Shown: one piece after another, positions 43,953 through 56,100 of the stretch
Numbering within the stretch: position 1 is the first letter of the stretch
Layout: every line of letters starts with the position of its first letter
Assembly (NCBI GenBank): GCA_002964805.2
Contig: PUDQ02000001.1
Location: 6,162,001-6,226,000, forward strand
Direction: 5' to 3'
From: Trametes villosa
Taxonomy: Eukaryota; Basidiomycota; Agaricomycetes; Polyporales; Polyporaceae
DNA length: 64,000 bases
The notes under the pieces: model-generated
Seen by the model: the letters and a program-made list of their open reading frames with translations, nothing else
Databases searched by the model: none
What the model was told of the DNA's origin: nothing
Position numbers and translations under genes: made by a program

Positions 43953-46590
43953 TCACTGGGGCTCGATGCCGGGGACAGTGCTGATGTGCCAGTTGAGCTT
44001 CTCCTCCCACTTGCCCGGGAGGAGCTCCGAGATCTGCTCCACATCCTTGTCTCCGCGGCCCGACAGGCACTGGACGGAAGAAAAAAGCGCATTAGCTCGA
44101 CTTGTCCAGGGGCGACAAAGGCCCATCGAGGAGAGGAGCAAAGACGCACAATGACCACGTTACCGTCCTTCGGCAGCGTCTTCGCGAGCTCCATGCCGCC
44201 CCAGACAGCATGAGATGACTCGAGAGCTGTCGACAGCCTGTCAGTCTTGCTCGAGACAAAGGTCAATGTGGCCGCGTACCAGGGATGATGCCCTCGAGCT
44301 GGGTGAGCGTGCGGAACCCACGGAGCGCCTCCTCGTCCGTCGCGACCGTGTACTCGGCGCGGCCGGAGTCCTTGAGCCAGGCGTGCTCGGGGCCGACGCC
44401 GGGGTAGTCGAGCCCGGCGCTGATCGAGTGCGTCTCGACAATCTGCCCGGTCGTCGACTGCAGCACGTACGTGCGCACGCCGTGGAACACGCCCGCCTGG
44501 CCCTTGCTCAGCGTCGCGCTGTGCTTGTCGCCGCCGAGGCCCTCGCCGCCGGCCTCGACGCCGACGAGGCGCACGCCCTTCTCGGGGATGAAGTCGTAGA
44601 ACGTGCCGATCGCGTTGCTCCCGCCGCCGACGCACGCGACGACCGCGTCGGGCAGCTTTCCGACCTCCTCGCGCAACTGCTCCTTGATCTCCTGCCCGAT
44701 GACGCGCTGGAAGTCACGCACGATCGTTGGGAACGGGTGCGGGCCAATCGCGGAGCCGATGAGGTAGTGCGTGTTCGAGAGGTTCGTGACCCAGTCGCGC
44801 ATCGCCTCGTTCACCGCGTCCTTGAGCGTGCACGAGCCCGAGTGCACGGGGATGACCTGCGCGCCGAGCATGCGGATGCGGAAGACGTTGAGCGCCTGCC
44901 GCCGCACGTCCTCCGCGCCCATGTAGATGACGCACTCGAGGCCGAAGCGGGCGCAGGCGGTGGCGGTCGCAACACCGTGCTGCCCCGCGCCGGTCTCTGC
45001 GATGATGCGGGTCTTTCCTAGCCGCTTCGCCAGGAGGATCTGCATGCGAGGTCAGCAGGAGGCCATCATAACCGACGCGCGAGACTAACCTGTCCAATGG
45101 CGTTGTTGATCTTGTGCGAACCTGTGTGGTTCCTTGACGCATGTCAGGACAGCCAGTGTGGCAGACGTTCCGAAGGGTACTCACAAGTCTTCACGCTTCA
45201 ACCAGATTGTCGCACCGCCGGCTGCAGCAGTGAGCTTCTCCGCCTTGTAGAGCCTCGATGGCCTGTTCATGTAGCCGTACAGGCTCTTCCACTCCTTCGC
45301 GAACTCGGGGTCGTTCATCGCAGCATTGTGCACCTCCTCGAGCTCCACCAGGCAATCCCAGAGCGACTCGGGGACATACTGACCACCGAACTGACCGAAG
45401 CGTGGCGGGAGAATCGACTTCTGTGCGGAGTCGGTCGAGTCGGCGTGGCTCACGCTCGGGCGCGAACGCGTCGACGATGCGCGAGGCGTGAGGTTTGGCC
45501 GTCTGGGCGGCTGGCCCTTGAGGCTGATCTCGCGGCAGTAATCCTCAACCTTCTTTGCGACCTGCTCGGGGGGAGCGGTTTTAATGGTAGCGATGATGCG
45601 GCTACCGATCACGACACCGTCCGCACCAGCGTCCGCGACGAGGTCGAAGTGTTCACGAGTCGCGACACCGAACCCAACGGCCAGAGGCAGATCGGTGTAG
45701 TCTCGGACACGCGCCACGAGGTCGGGGAGGGCGGTGTTCATAGTACCGGATGCCGAAGAGCCAGTCGTTCCCATCTAAAACGAGACGCGGGGTCGTGAGA
45801 CAACTCGCGCGAAAACGGAGAAATGGTGGAGGTACCTTGGACACAATGTAGATGAACGAGTCAGCAATCGAGGTGAGGAACTCGATGCGGTGGAGGGATG
45901 TAGAAGGGGCGATGAGGGGAACGTATGACAGCCTGTGCGCACTGGTTGAGCATGTGAGGAGTGAAGGAGTGCGGGCAACTCACTTGGCGGTGCGGCACTT
46001 GTCACGGAACGCGATGGCCTCCTCTGGCGGAAGATCGACAACGATGAAACCATTTGCGCCTGCTTCCGCGGCATCCTGGATGGCCTTCTCCTCTCCGTAT
46101 GCGATCAGAGGGTTGTAATAACCTGCTCAGAGTCAGAACGCGCTGATGGCTACCGCGAGCCAACAGCGGATACACACCCATAAGGAGTACTGGGGCAGTG
46201 AGGCCCTTGCTTCGTGCTTCACGAACCATGCCAAGGCATTGTACGTAGTCAACGTTGTTCTTCAGCGCGACCTGAATATCGACAGGGCGCGAATTCAGCA
46301 TTCGCGCGCGCTTCGAAGGGGCGTCTGACGTACGACGTTGGTTTCTTGGATAGCAGGTCCGTCCGCGATGGGGTCTGAGAAGGGTACCCCGAGTTCAATG
46401 ACCTCCGCGCCTCCCTCCTGCATTGCCAGCATGATCGGCACGGTGTCCTCGACTCTGGGGTACCCCGCGGTCACGAAAGTGACTAGCGCGGGGCTGGTCT
46501 GCGATCACGATGAGCACGACGCCTTCCACAGGGCTCTGTCGTACGCACCGAGCTGTTCTTCTCCTGAAACACTTTTTGTATGGCGTCCAT
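43953..46590 (-). CDS. TRP5: Tryptophan synthase, bifunctional alpha-beta
   Basis: Starts [14 protein letters not shown] at 46590. The N-terminal alpha domain has [27 protein letters not shown] (catalytic Glu and Asp), [10 protein letters not shown]. It converts indole-3-glycerol phosphate to indole. A Pro/Ser linker leads to the beta domain: [28 protein letters not shown] (Lys that binds PLP, split between exons), [32 protein letters not shown] (phosphate loop), [13 protein letters not shown]. It joins indole to serine. The single-chain alpha-beta order is the fungal form. Divergent from the asparaginase gene, sharing a 675-bp region. Confidence 0.97.
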
Positions 46591-47265
46591 GGCGTATCGA
46601 GCAGAGATGGGTGAGTGGAGGAGTCAAGGTAGGGCCCCAGTCATTTTATGAGAAGCCTTGGGACTGCAGAATCTCGGGTAGATTACAGATCGAGATCCCA
46701 AGCTAATCTAATCTAGCCGAGTCATTGAAGATGGCAGGCGAGGACCCATGCCTCTCCACCAAAGGTCTGTCCATCCGATACCCCCAAAATGGGGCTCGAA
46801 AATGCAAACTTTTGGCCCTCGCTCATGCAAACTTGGACAAGGCTTGTCACGTGAAACAGTCACGTGACGCGCCAAAATCGGTCTTTTAGCATAGTTTTAC
46901 CGCAGTTGAGACCTCCTGGGCACCAAAATCATGCCGAACATCATTTTAGACATAGAAATCACCGTCAAATAGGTTCAGGAGCTGCTCATCACCGGCCACC
47001 TTGGGTCGTGCCCCACACAGCGGCCTCCCTCATGCAATAGTGGGACAAGGTTTCGGGCGCTTATTGGGCGCCTATCCCGTTTTGGGAGGTCATTCATGCA
47101 ATCACGGACAAGGCTCATTACCATATCGGGAAGGTAAAATATGCAAAGTTTGGACAAACCTTTGGTGAAGAGGCATGGGTCCTGGCAGGCGCTGTCGTTC
47201 GTCCTCTCCTCCCGGAACCACCGTCTTGTCTCGTCTCCCCTCGCCGCCGGCATCTCTTCTCAGCC
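46591..47265. promoter_or_regulatory. Shared upstream region of TRP5 and L-asparaginase
   Basis: 675 bp between divergent genes. Two CACGTG boxes (46848-46853, 46861-46866) sit in repeated GTCACGTGA units. Four copies of a motif CATGCAA-n-GGACAA follow at 46824, 47031, 47095 and 47140, all in one orientation. Confidence 0.6.
46824..47160 (+). repeat. Four spaced copies of CATGCAA...GGACAA(GG)
   Basis: 46824-46842 (CATGCAAACTTGGACAAGG), 47031-47050, 47095-47113 and 47140-47160 (TATGCAAAGTTTGGACAAAC). The first three end GGACAAGG; the half-motif ATGCAAACTT also occurs at 46802. Spacing between the two halves varies by 1-4 nt. Confidence 0.75.
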
Positions 47266-49781
47266 ATGGACGTCTCGCACTCCTCGGACGAGTCGCGAGT
47301 GCTCATAATCAACACCGGCGGCACCATCAACATGATATTCAGCCAGCAGGGATACGTCCCCGAGCCGTACTTTTTGACCGAGACCCTCCACAGCCAGCAC
47401 CGTTTCCACGACCCGCTCGAAGAGTCTCTATTCTCGCACTCCTCGTCGCTAGAGGGGTACAGAAAATGGAGCAGCAACAGCGGCAAAAACAGTCCCACCG
47501 GGACCACCTTTGGCTCCCGCGAGCCATCTCCGAGCCGCGGCGGAGCGCGTTCGTACTCGTATCAAGCCCTTACGCTGCCCGTCCGCTCGTGCCGCCCGAT
47601 TGGCATCCCGGAGCACCTCGCGCCGCACGCAGAGAAAGTGCTCCCCCGCCAACCGGTCTGCAAGAAAGTGACCGAAGACATCTACGAGGCTCAGTTGCCC
47701 ACCCTCGTCACTCCGAGAAGCAGCGGGCCTGGAGGCAGCAGCAAACGGATCCGTTACGCAGTGCTAGAGGTTGGATCCGTCTCAGACCCGTCTGTCGCCG
47801 TTCCTGACTGTGTACCCTAGTGGCACCCTATGCTTGACAGTAGTAATATTGAAATACAAGGTGCACATTCAGCGTTACCCCCGGCGCGCCTCATGTTTCT
47901 GAGCGACCCTGCGGTTTCTTCAGTACAGATTGGATCCGGATTGCCACGGACATCGAGCTGAACTACTCGAATTTTGATGGTTTCGTCGTCCTGCACGGCA
48001 CCGATACCATGTCCTATACGTCCTCTGCTCTGAGCTTCATGCTCGAGGATCTGGGCAAAACCGTGGTCAGTCTCAATTTTTAGGCGACCAGACGTGTCCT
48101 TTACCCAGATGTCGCAGGTCGTCACTGGGGCCCAAATACCGATGTCCCAGCTGCGTAATGATGCGGTAGACAACTTGCTCGGTGCACTTGTGATAGCAGG
48201 GCACTACATCATCCCCGGTAAGCTAAGCCGTCGTTGAAGTCCTGAGTAGCACTGATGATATCTATCAGAGTGCTGCTTGTACTTCAACCATACCCTCCTC
48301 CGGGGGAACCGGTGCTCCAAAATGTCGGCGTACGACCTGAACGCCTTCAGCAGTCCCAACTTTCCTCCCTTGGTGAACGGTACGCGATCCAATGACACCT
48401 ACATTCCAAGCCACTTATGTGCGGTATAGTCGGGATTGACATCGTGGTCAACTGGCAGAACGTCATTAGGCAGACGAGCCTGAGACGTTTCCAGTCTCAC
48501 AAGTGTGCGTACATTTGAATGTTTGTGAGATTTTTTAAAGCTGACGAATCCGCGATAGTCATGAGCCCCAACGTAGGTCAGTAACAAACTCTGCAGTCAC
48601 TACGTGCACGGGATGCTAACAACTATTCGATGATATACAGCCACCCTCCGTCTCTTCCCCGGTATCACGGGCGCGACCATCCGCGCGTTTGTTGCGCCTC
48701 CGACCCGGGGCGTTGTGCTTGAGACGTTCGGCGCCGGAAACGCTCCTCAGCGTGCGGACCTCACCGCCGCGCTCAAAGAGGCATGCGACAACGGTGTGGT
48801 CATCGTCGCGATCACGCAGTGCTCCAAGGGCTCCGTGTCGGACGCATACGAGACAGGCCGCAGCCTTCTGCAAGCCGGCGTCGTCCCCGGGGGCGACATG
48901 ACGCCCGAGGTATGTTATACAGCCACTGCCATCTCACCTCCGTGATAGCGGACTGTTACCGCCGAATGACGCTCACACAGCACATTGCTCCCTTCTAGTG
49001 TGCGCTCACGAAGTTGAGCTACCTCCTCTCCAAGCCGGAGCTCTCAACGGAGCAAGTGCGCGCGCTCATCGGCACGCCCCTCCGCGGCGAGCTTACCTTG
49101 CCCGAGAGCAAGCTCCCGCCCTCGCTCAGCCAGCACCCCGGCATCGGGCCCAGCCTGGACAACATCCAGGGCGTACTCGCACAGGTCGTCCGCCTTGCGT
49201 CTCCGCCCTCCGCACGCGCCCCGCGCGTCGTCGTGTCCCAGGCCGGCGCCTCCGACGAGGCGCGCGACGCCGCCGCAGACGACGCGACCGCGCCGTGGAG
49301 CTGGACGGCGGCGGAGGCCGCGTCAGCCGAGAGCGCGCTCTTCCCTGTGCTCGTGCACCTCGCCGCGGGCCGCGACGACACCGACGCGCTCGCGTTCTGC
49401 CTGGCCGCGGAGGCGCACGCGGAGGCGGGGCTCGCGGTCGGCGGCGGGCTCGCGAACTGCGTCGACACGGCGTCGGGGCGCGCCCCGCTGCACGCCGCGG
49501 CGGTCCACGGCGCGGTGCGCAGCGCGGAGGTGCTGCTCGCCGCGGGCGCGCTCGTGCATGTGCGCGACGCGTTGGGACATACGCCGTTATACTACGCTGC
49601 GCGGCAGGGACATGAGGCGCTGGTGGATCTGCTGCGGAAGGCGGGGGCGAACCTGGGCGGGGCGGATATCGAGGGCGGGTTCGCGGCGCTCGCGGCGCGG
49701 CGGGCGACGCAGGCGCGGGACGAGCAGGCTCTGCGGATCTGGAAGAAGGCAGGGGCGGACGTTGTGCATATAGATGTGTGA
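47266..49781 (+). CDS. Cytosolic type I L-asparaginase with ankyrin repeats
   Basis: Starts MDVSHSSDESRVLIINTGGT. Asparaginase signatures: NTGGTINM (nucleophile Thr) near residue 19, FVVLHGTDTMSYT (second Thr-Asp pair), VVVTGAQIPMSQLRNDA, then Lys in QCSKGSVS. It hydrolyses asparagine to aspartate and ammonia. The C-terminal third has two ankyrin repeats (GRAPLHAAAVHGAVRSAEVL, GHTPLYYAARQGHEALVDLL), as in human ASPG and related eukaryotic enzymes. A Ser-rich insert of about 60 residues follows the first motif (YSYQALTLPV etc.). No signal peptide, so cytosolic. The gene is divergent from TRP5. Confidence 0.95.
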
Positions 49782-49913
49782 CGAGGGGCCTGAGCCTGTA
49801 AGCAAGAAGAAACATAGCGATGCCTGTGTAGAATACATTACCGCGCCGACGCGCGCCCGTAGAGCCCTGTACAGAAGTCGATAAATTACGCAAGACACAG
49901 ATGGCGCATGCTG

Positions 49914-51902
49914 TCACTCCACGACGATGACCTCGACCTCTTGCGAGTTATCCGCGCCCGTGCCGTCCGCCTCGTCGAAGACGCCTGCGACGGTGTCGGT
50001 GAGCGTCTTGAGGAAGACGGTCATCTGGTCGCGCGCGAACATGAACGGGTCCTTGAAGAAGGAGAGACGCTCCACGATCTCGGGGTTCTCCTTGTCGAGG
50101 TCCTTCGGCTCGTACTTGGCCTTCAGCACGAGCTGGTCCTTCGTTAGGTCCGCCCCTGGTGCGGCGTTCTCTGCGAGACCATACGAGTTCCGCAGGGTGA
50201 AGTTCAGTGCTGGAAGGAGGCGTCAGCGTCCACGCGACTATGACGAAAACTTTGACGCTATGAAATGGTAAGACAACCTACAGAACGTGGCGCCGCCGTC
50301 TGGGTTCTGGTATGTGTAGATGCATGTGAGGATGTCCTCGTCCAGGTCTGGGAACTCGGGGCTCTTCTCGACCTTCACGCTGGTGATGAGGATGTTGGTC
50401 ATGTCCTCGTACAGCCTGATAACGGGCGTGTTCTGGAGCTCGGCAGGTGTTGGCTTCTGCTGTCGTGACGCTACTGGAGGTGGTGCGCGTGCAGCCAGCG
50501 TCTTCGACCGCTCGATCTCCATCTCGAGGTCTTTCTTCACGATCTTGGCTAGATGCGACGGTCAGACATGGTGGAGTTTGGAGGACATCAGGGCGCTTAC
50601 CTTCTTCCTCAAGAGAGCGTATCTGCTTGTCCTTGCTCGCAATCGTCGCATCCCGCTGTTTGATGACCTCTTTCCAGCGGTTGTTCTCTTCGCGCAGCGC
50701 CTGCTTCTCCTCTTCTGCTGCCTCTCGTGTGAGGAAGTGCAATGCGTATGACTTGTCAGTCTTGGATGACGACTGCAATTTCGAGAGTTGCGCCGTGAGC
50801 TCCTCGATCAAAACCTCCTTTTCTACGCAGACGTTAGCAGGTTGTAGCGAAAGGCAGGGAGCGGTACATTGACACTGACTGTGCAGGCTTTGCTCGAATT
50901 GCGACTTGTAGTCTCGTAGAGCTGTTTCTGGATCGGTATGCCGCACGCGGAAAACGTCTTCGAGTTGCTTCGCAAGCTTGTCCCTTTGTGCTGTGATCTT
51001 GCGAGAATGTGGTCAACATCGATGCACAAGGTTTATGGGGGCTGGGTAGCACGCGACACCTTGCCATATCCCATTCACGCCGCTACCTGGCCCGGAAACC
51101 AGGTTTCAAAAAGCAACTAGCGTGTGGCGATCGGTGCCCCCGCCTAGACAGATTCTTTGTGCACGCACCTCTTTCGCGACCTCGCGTGACTGCTCCAACT
51201 GCGCGCGTAGACTTTCCACCTCGCGCGCAAGCTTTGCGTCCGTCTTGCTTGGGCGAGTCGGTGCTGGCGGAGGAGCCCCATTCTTCGCCTTTGCCTGCTT
51301 GCTTCCGCCACGCACCGTACGCTGCACAGGCGGGTTCGGAGGCTCGTCCGCATCGTCCAGCTCGATCGCACTTTCCCGCTCCTCGTCCACTTCCGCCGGT
51401 ACCCCGTTCGCCCGCCCGCCCTTCGGAGGCGGGTCCGCCCGCGCCTTGCCCTTCCCCTTCGCCGCACCGTTCACCGCAGGCTCCGGTCGCGCCGCGCTCT
51501 TCTTCGCCACGCCCCTCGGCGGGCCCGGCTGAACGACGACGTCGTCCGAGGACGCGCTCGCCTTCCGCTTCTTCGCCTGTGGCTGTAGCTGCGGCTCGTC
51601 GACCATCTCCACATCGTCGTCGTCCCCGTCCTCCTCCACCTCCTCCGGCTCGATCACCGCGGCCGCGCTGCTCGCGGGCTTCCCCTTCGCCGCTGCGCCT
51701 GCTTTCGCAGCGGGCCGCATGGACGGGCCCGCAACGGGCTTGGGCGCGGCGCGTGCGCCGCGCGCCTTCTTCGCCGGGGCGGGGGTGGTGGGGCCGTAGT
51801 TGTTCGCTGCGGGGCGCGCGCGCTGCTCGAGATTCAGGCGTTCTCGGGGCTGGGCAGGGCGCGAGGAGACGTACCGAGGTCGTCGTCGGAGAGGTCGGAC
51901 AT
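49914..51902 (-). CDS. CSM1: Csm1/Pcs1 family chromosome-segregation protein
   Basis: Starts MSDLSDDDL in a 28-nt exon, followed by a long basic/acidic disordered region with NLS-like KKRKASAS. A coiled coil runs from KLAREVESLRAQLEQ through REENNRWKEVIKQRD to KIVKKDLEMEIERSK. The C-terminal globular domain has TPVIRLYEDMTNILITSVKV, CIYTYQNPDGGATF, LNFTLRN and ends EVEVIVVE. This coiled coil plus RWD-like head is the Csm1/Pcs1 fold, the core of the monopolin complex that clamps kinetochore microtubule sites and also acts at rDNA. The tail domain shows the family pattern of DPFMFARDQMTVFLKTL. Confidence 0.85.
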
Positions 51903-52635
51903 GGGGCTCAACTAGTCGTACTAGGCGGGGTGGTGTGGTGGGAGTCGCGGCAAGGGTTCGCGCGCCTTTGTTTGGCTAGGCTAAACAACACGTTGTGCGG
52001 TAGGCGCTTGCGCGGGTGCGGCGCGATCGAGCTTTCTGCGTGCGCCCGCGCGGTGCTGCTGACCTCACTCATATTTCACGGTTAGACGGTGCGGGCATGT
52101 TATTTGGGTGTACTACATGTGTATCTACACCGACTCCAGCAAATAATGCTACCTCGCAATGCAGAACGGCTCGTCGTAAGCTGGTAATACAGCGAGGCAA
52201 CTCAGGCGGATCGGTGGGCCCGTGCAGCGGTAGCCGTCAATCTCCTAACCTCGCACCTACATTGCTGTCCATGAGACGGGGACTGCTCTCCATTCTGTGT
52301 AGTTCAGCATACTTGCGACGGTATGAAGGCGCGGTTCCGAGTTAACGTGTCTTTTCGTCGGCCTACAGAGAGGCAGTATCATAGGTTCTGCCATGATAGA
52401 GGTACTCGCCGGGCGCGGGGTGGGCGAATGCAGGTGTTTGCATGATCACACAATATGTGCAGTTCGAGTCCGCGCAGAATCTTCAGCCCCGTACCAGCGG
52501 TTCCGAGACGTAGTCCATCATGACTCGTTCACTCTGGCGGCGGTGTGAAGAGGTTTGAAGACGGGAGTGGTCCGGCAAGAGATGGATGGAGAGCAAGAGC
52601 GACAACAAGTACAAGTAGTGATACAGAGGACGCGA
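51903..52635. other. Intergenic region
   Basis: 733 bp between the CSM1 start and the RPB10 stop. No gene or RNA recognised; a tRNA-like TTCGAGTCC near 52458 has no cloverleaf. Confidence 0.5.
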
Positions 52636-53011
52636 TTACGCCCGGGTCTTGTCCCGCACGCGCTCGTTCGCTGCGGAGGGAGGTCAGGTCGAAGGCGGAA
52701 AGACAGCAGGGGGCACGCACGGTTGTAGTGAAGAAGCTTCTCGATCAGGTCTACGTGAGTAAGCACCATGCGGCGACAGCAGTACCGCTTTAGCTGGAGC
52801 TGGTCGAGCGCATCTCTGCCGCTCGGTCAGCACACGCAGTAGGGAGGGCCGAGGGGATGCTTACCCCTCGGGAACGTCGCTAGCGAGGAGGTCCAGGTAG
52901 GCGTTCCACTTGTCGCCCACCACCTTTCCGCACGAGAAGCACCGAACAGGGATAATCTGACCAGAGGACTTCAGCACGAGCACAGGCAAGAGCAGGGAGG
53001 GCGTGTACCAT
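52636..53011 (-). CDS. RPB10: RNA polymerase subunit RPB10 (ABC10-beta)
   Basis: Exons 53011-53009 (ATG only), 52956-52865, 52815-52721 and 52670-52636 sum to 225 nt, 74 residues. Reads [44 protein letters not shown]. The zinc site uses CFSC (C-x2-C) and the adjacent CC pair, the invariant RPB10 pattern. It is shared by RNA polymerases I, II and III in the nucleus. The first coding exon is only the start codon. The tail [11 protein letters not shown] is a few residues longer than in yeast and depends on the last intron. Divergent from condensin, 135 bp away. Confidence 0.95.
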
Positions 53012-53146
53012 GGCGAGCGGAGGAGACAAGCAGCACCGGGCGCTTCCAAATTTGCGCCACAGCGTGATGAGAGCCGTGTGACGGTCGCGGTGTGACCGAC
53101 GCGGTTGAACGCGCGCGGCCGTCACGCCCCTTGAGCAGCGACCGCG
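53012..53146. promoter_or_regulatory. 135-bp bidirectional promoter, RPB10 / CND1
   Basis: Two start codons face apart with only 135 bp between them. No TATA box. The GTCACGCCC/GCGGCCGTCACG area is GC-rich. Confidence 0.6.
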
Positions 53147-56100
53147 ATGGACCACTTTGAGCTCCAGGACGAGCTCCAGGCTCTCCAGGACGTCGACTCC
53201 TACTCCATCGACAACGAGACCGATGTCTCCTCGCTCGACTCCGGCTCCGTCGCCGAACTCCTCAGCTCTGCCGTCGACGCCCTCGCGCACAACCCCGACG
53301 CCATCACCGACCCCGCCGTCTTCGACGCGTACCGCTCCCTCCTCAAACATGCCGCCGCCCTCCAAGGCTCCCACATGATCAAGATCCTTGACTCCATATC
53401 CTCGGCGTACCATGCTCAGATTGAATCCACCGTCCGCGACATTGAGGAGGAGGACCAACAGACCGTCCTCGCGCACAAGATGCCGCTCGAGATCTTCGCC
53501 TTCCTCCTCAACTGGTTCGTCTCTGCTGCGGAGAAGGTCAAGACCTCTGGAGATGAAGATGCGCCCGCACCTACCACGAAGTCGAGGCGTGGACGTGGCG
53601 GGAAAGCAGCTGCTTCCCGCTCGACGGCGCCCAAGCCACCCGAAGAGTGGTCCTGGCAAGACCAGGTTCCCCCTACCCTCAATCTCATCTCGAAGCTACT
53701 GCGCGTGAAGACACAGCGCATATGGCAGACTAGTGCAGAGAGGGAGACCTTCATAAAGTACGTATTTATCCTTTCCACTACCTGCTCGTGCAGATACGTG
53801 CATATTGCGCTCCTACCACTTCACCAAACCCGGCGTACTTTGGGGACGCATTCAGGCGTCGCGATACATTGATCAATGCACCGCGGGATAGCGCGTGCTC
53901 CACCCTGCGTATAGCACTCAGTCCTGTCTCGTGAAAGGCCATAATGCGCATAAACGGTAGGTAGACTGCACTAAGCATAGGGCGCACGTTGTTCATGCGA
54001 ACCCACCGCGATGTAATCTTTCCAAAGGGTCGTCTTGTGCACAGTGTATGCTCACGCAGATTCCTGTGCCACCTACGAGCGTCGGGTATCTGTTGGGCGA
54101 CGCCACTGCGCGTGGTTGTGGCTCGAACTACAGGAATGCCTCGCATAACGCCTTCTGCAGCTCGCCATAATTGACTCGGGTGACCAAGGGTCCTGTACGC
54201 GTATACTAATGTGACTCTCATTACAGCTGCGTCGTTCGCCCCGTATACCACATCACCGAGAACGAACAGTACATGAAGTCCGTCGACATCCGCCGCGGCG
54301 CCTACAAGGCGATCTGCCTCGCCGTCAAGCACCAAGGTCACGCGCTCGCCGCGCAGATCAGCATCATGCAGTCGCTGCAGTACTACGAGCACCTCTCCGA
54401 GCCGATGGCGGAGTGTCTCAACATCCTCGCGCGCGACTTCGACCACCCGCAGCTCGGGGACGACATCCTGCGCGAGATCGCGGGGAAGGCGTTCTCCGCG
54501 CAGGACACCAAGGGCCCGCGCGCGTTCTCGCGCTTCCTCGTGCGCTACGCGGAGCTCGCGCCGCGCCAGCTCCTCAAGCAGCTCTCCCTCCTCCTCGCCC
54601 ACCTCGACTCGGAGGCGTACCCGATGCGCATGGCGCTCGTCGAGGTCGTCGGCGCGATCATCCGCGAGCTCGCGGACAGCCCCGAGAACGACGGCCTCGG
54701 CGCGGTCGGCGCGGCCGCCGCGGCCGGGATCGGGCTCGCGGGCGGCGACCGCGCGAAGCAGCTGAAGCAGATCAACGGCCTGTACGACCTGCTGCTCGAG
54801 CGCACGCTCGACCTGTCGTCGTACGTGCGCGTCAAGGTGCTCTCGACGCTCGCCCGCCTGTGCGACGGGGGCGGGAACAAGTTCCCGCAGCAGCGGCTCG
54901 CGATGGCGCGCGCGGCGGTGGACGCGCTCGAGGATAAGGCGTCGGGCGTGCGCAAGGCGGCCGTGAGTCTGCTGGTGCGCCTCATCCTCACGCACCCGTA
55001 TGGGATGTACGGTGGGTTCCTGAGCGAGACAGAATGGAAGGAGCGCTACGAGCAGGAGTCGGCCATCCTCGCGAAGATGGAGGGCGAGGTGGGCAAGGCC
55101 GTTGAGCGCGAAGAGGGTGAGGACGGGAGTCAGGCAGATGAAGATGAAGAGGACGAGGGCTTGGGTGATGAAGAAGAGGGGGATGAAGACGAAGGCGGTG
55201 GAAAGAAGAAGCGCAGAAAGTGAGCTCCTCCGTGCCCTCTCAGTTCAATAACTCACTATCAGTGCAGGAAGCGGCGCGACGACGACGAGATGGACGTCGA
55301 TGGCGAAGAGGGCGAAGAGGAGGACGAGGACGAGCCGATGTCGGAAGACGCCCCGAAGAAGAAGCGGAAGAAGAAGCGGAAGTCCGAGCTGGACCTCGCG
55401 GCGCTCACGAACGAGGCGGCCGCACTCGGCGAGATGAACGAGAACCAGCACCTGCAAGCGAAGCTCACGAAGCGGTTCTGCCTCGACGCGCTCGAGTTCA
55501 TCCGGACGGTCGAGGAGGGCATGAAGACGGTGCAGAAACTGCTCGCGTCGACGAACAAGCTCGAGGTGCTCGAGGCTATGGAGTTCTTCCGCGTCACGTA
55601 CGAGTACAAGTTTGACGCTGCAGAGGTACGTTTTCAGTGTCCCTTTGCCCGTCACGTGTGAATGTGCTGACGCGAGGTGTAGGCTGGAATCAAGAAGATG
55701 CTTCATCTGATCTGGAGCAAGGACAACAACGCGACGTCCGAGGACGGGCGCGAGCTCAAGAGCGTGCGCTCGCGCCTGCTCGAGTGCTACCGCACGATGT
55801 ACTTCGAGCCGATCCAGAACCTCGAGCCCAAAGCGCAGACCAACCGCATCGCGAAGAACATGATCGAGTGCGCCTGCCTTCCGCCTTCTATTATTCTGCG
55901 CTGACGGAACATGGTGCAGGATGACGTATGAAGCGACGCTCGCGGAGTTGACAAGCCTCGAGGAGATGCTGCGTCAGCTCATGGACGAGGGCCACATCCA
56001 CGAGGATGTCGTCGCGAAGCTGTGGCAGGTGTACAGTGAGTGCTACAAGGTGCGCTCGAGGGTCAGGCTTGACGATACGGCCTTGCAGGTTCCGAAAGGC

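Noticed and set aside
52440..52480. Possible tRNA (TTCGAGTCC near 52458)
   Set aside because: No A box at the right distance and no acceptor pairing.
53778..54995. Antisense 405-codon frame opposite condensin
   Set aside because: Mirror of the GC-rich HEAT exon; sequence is Arg/Glu/Val-rich and repetitive.
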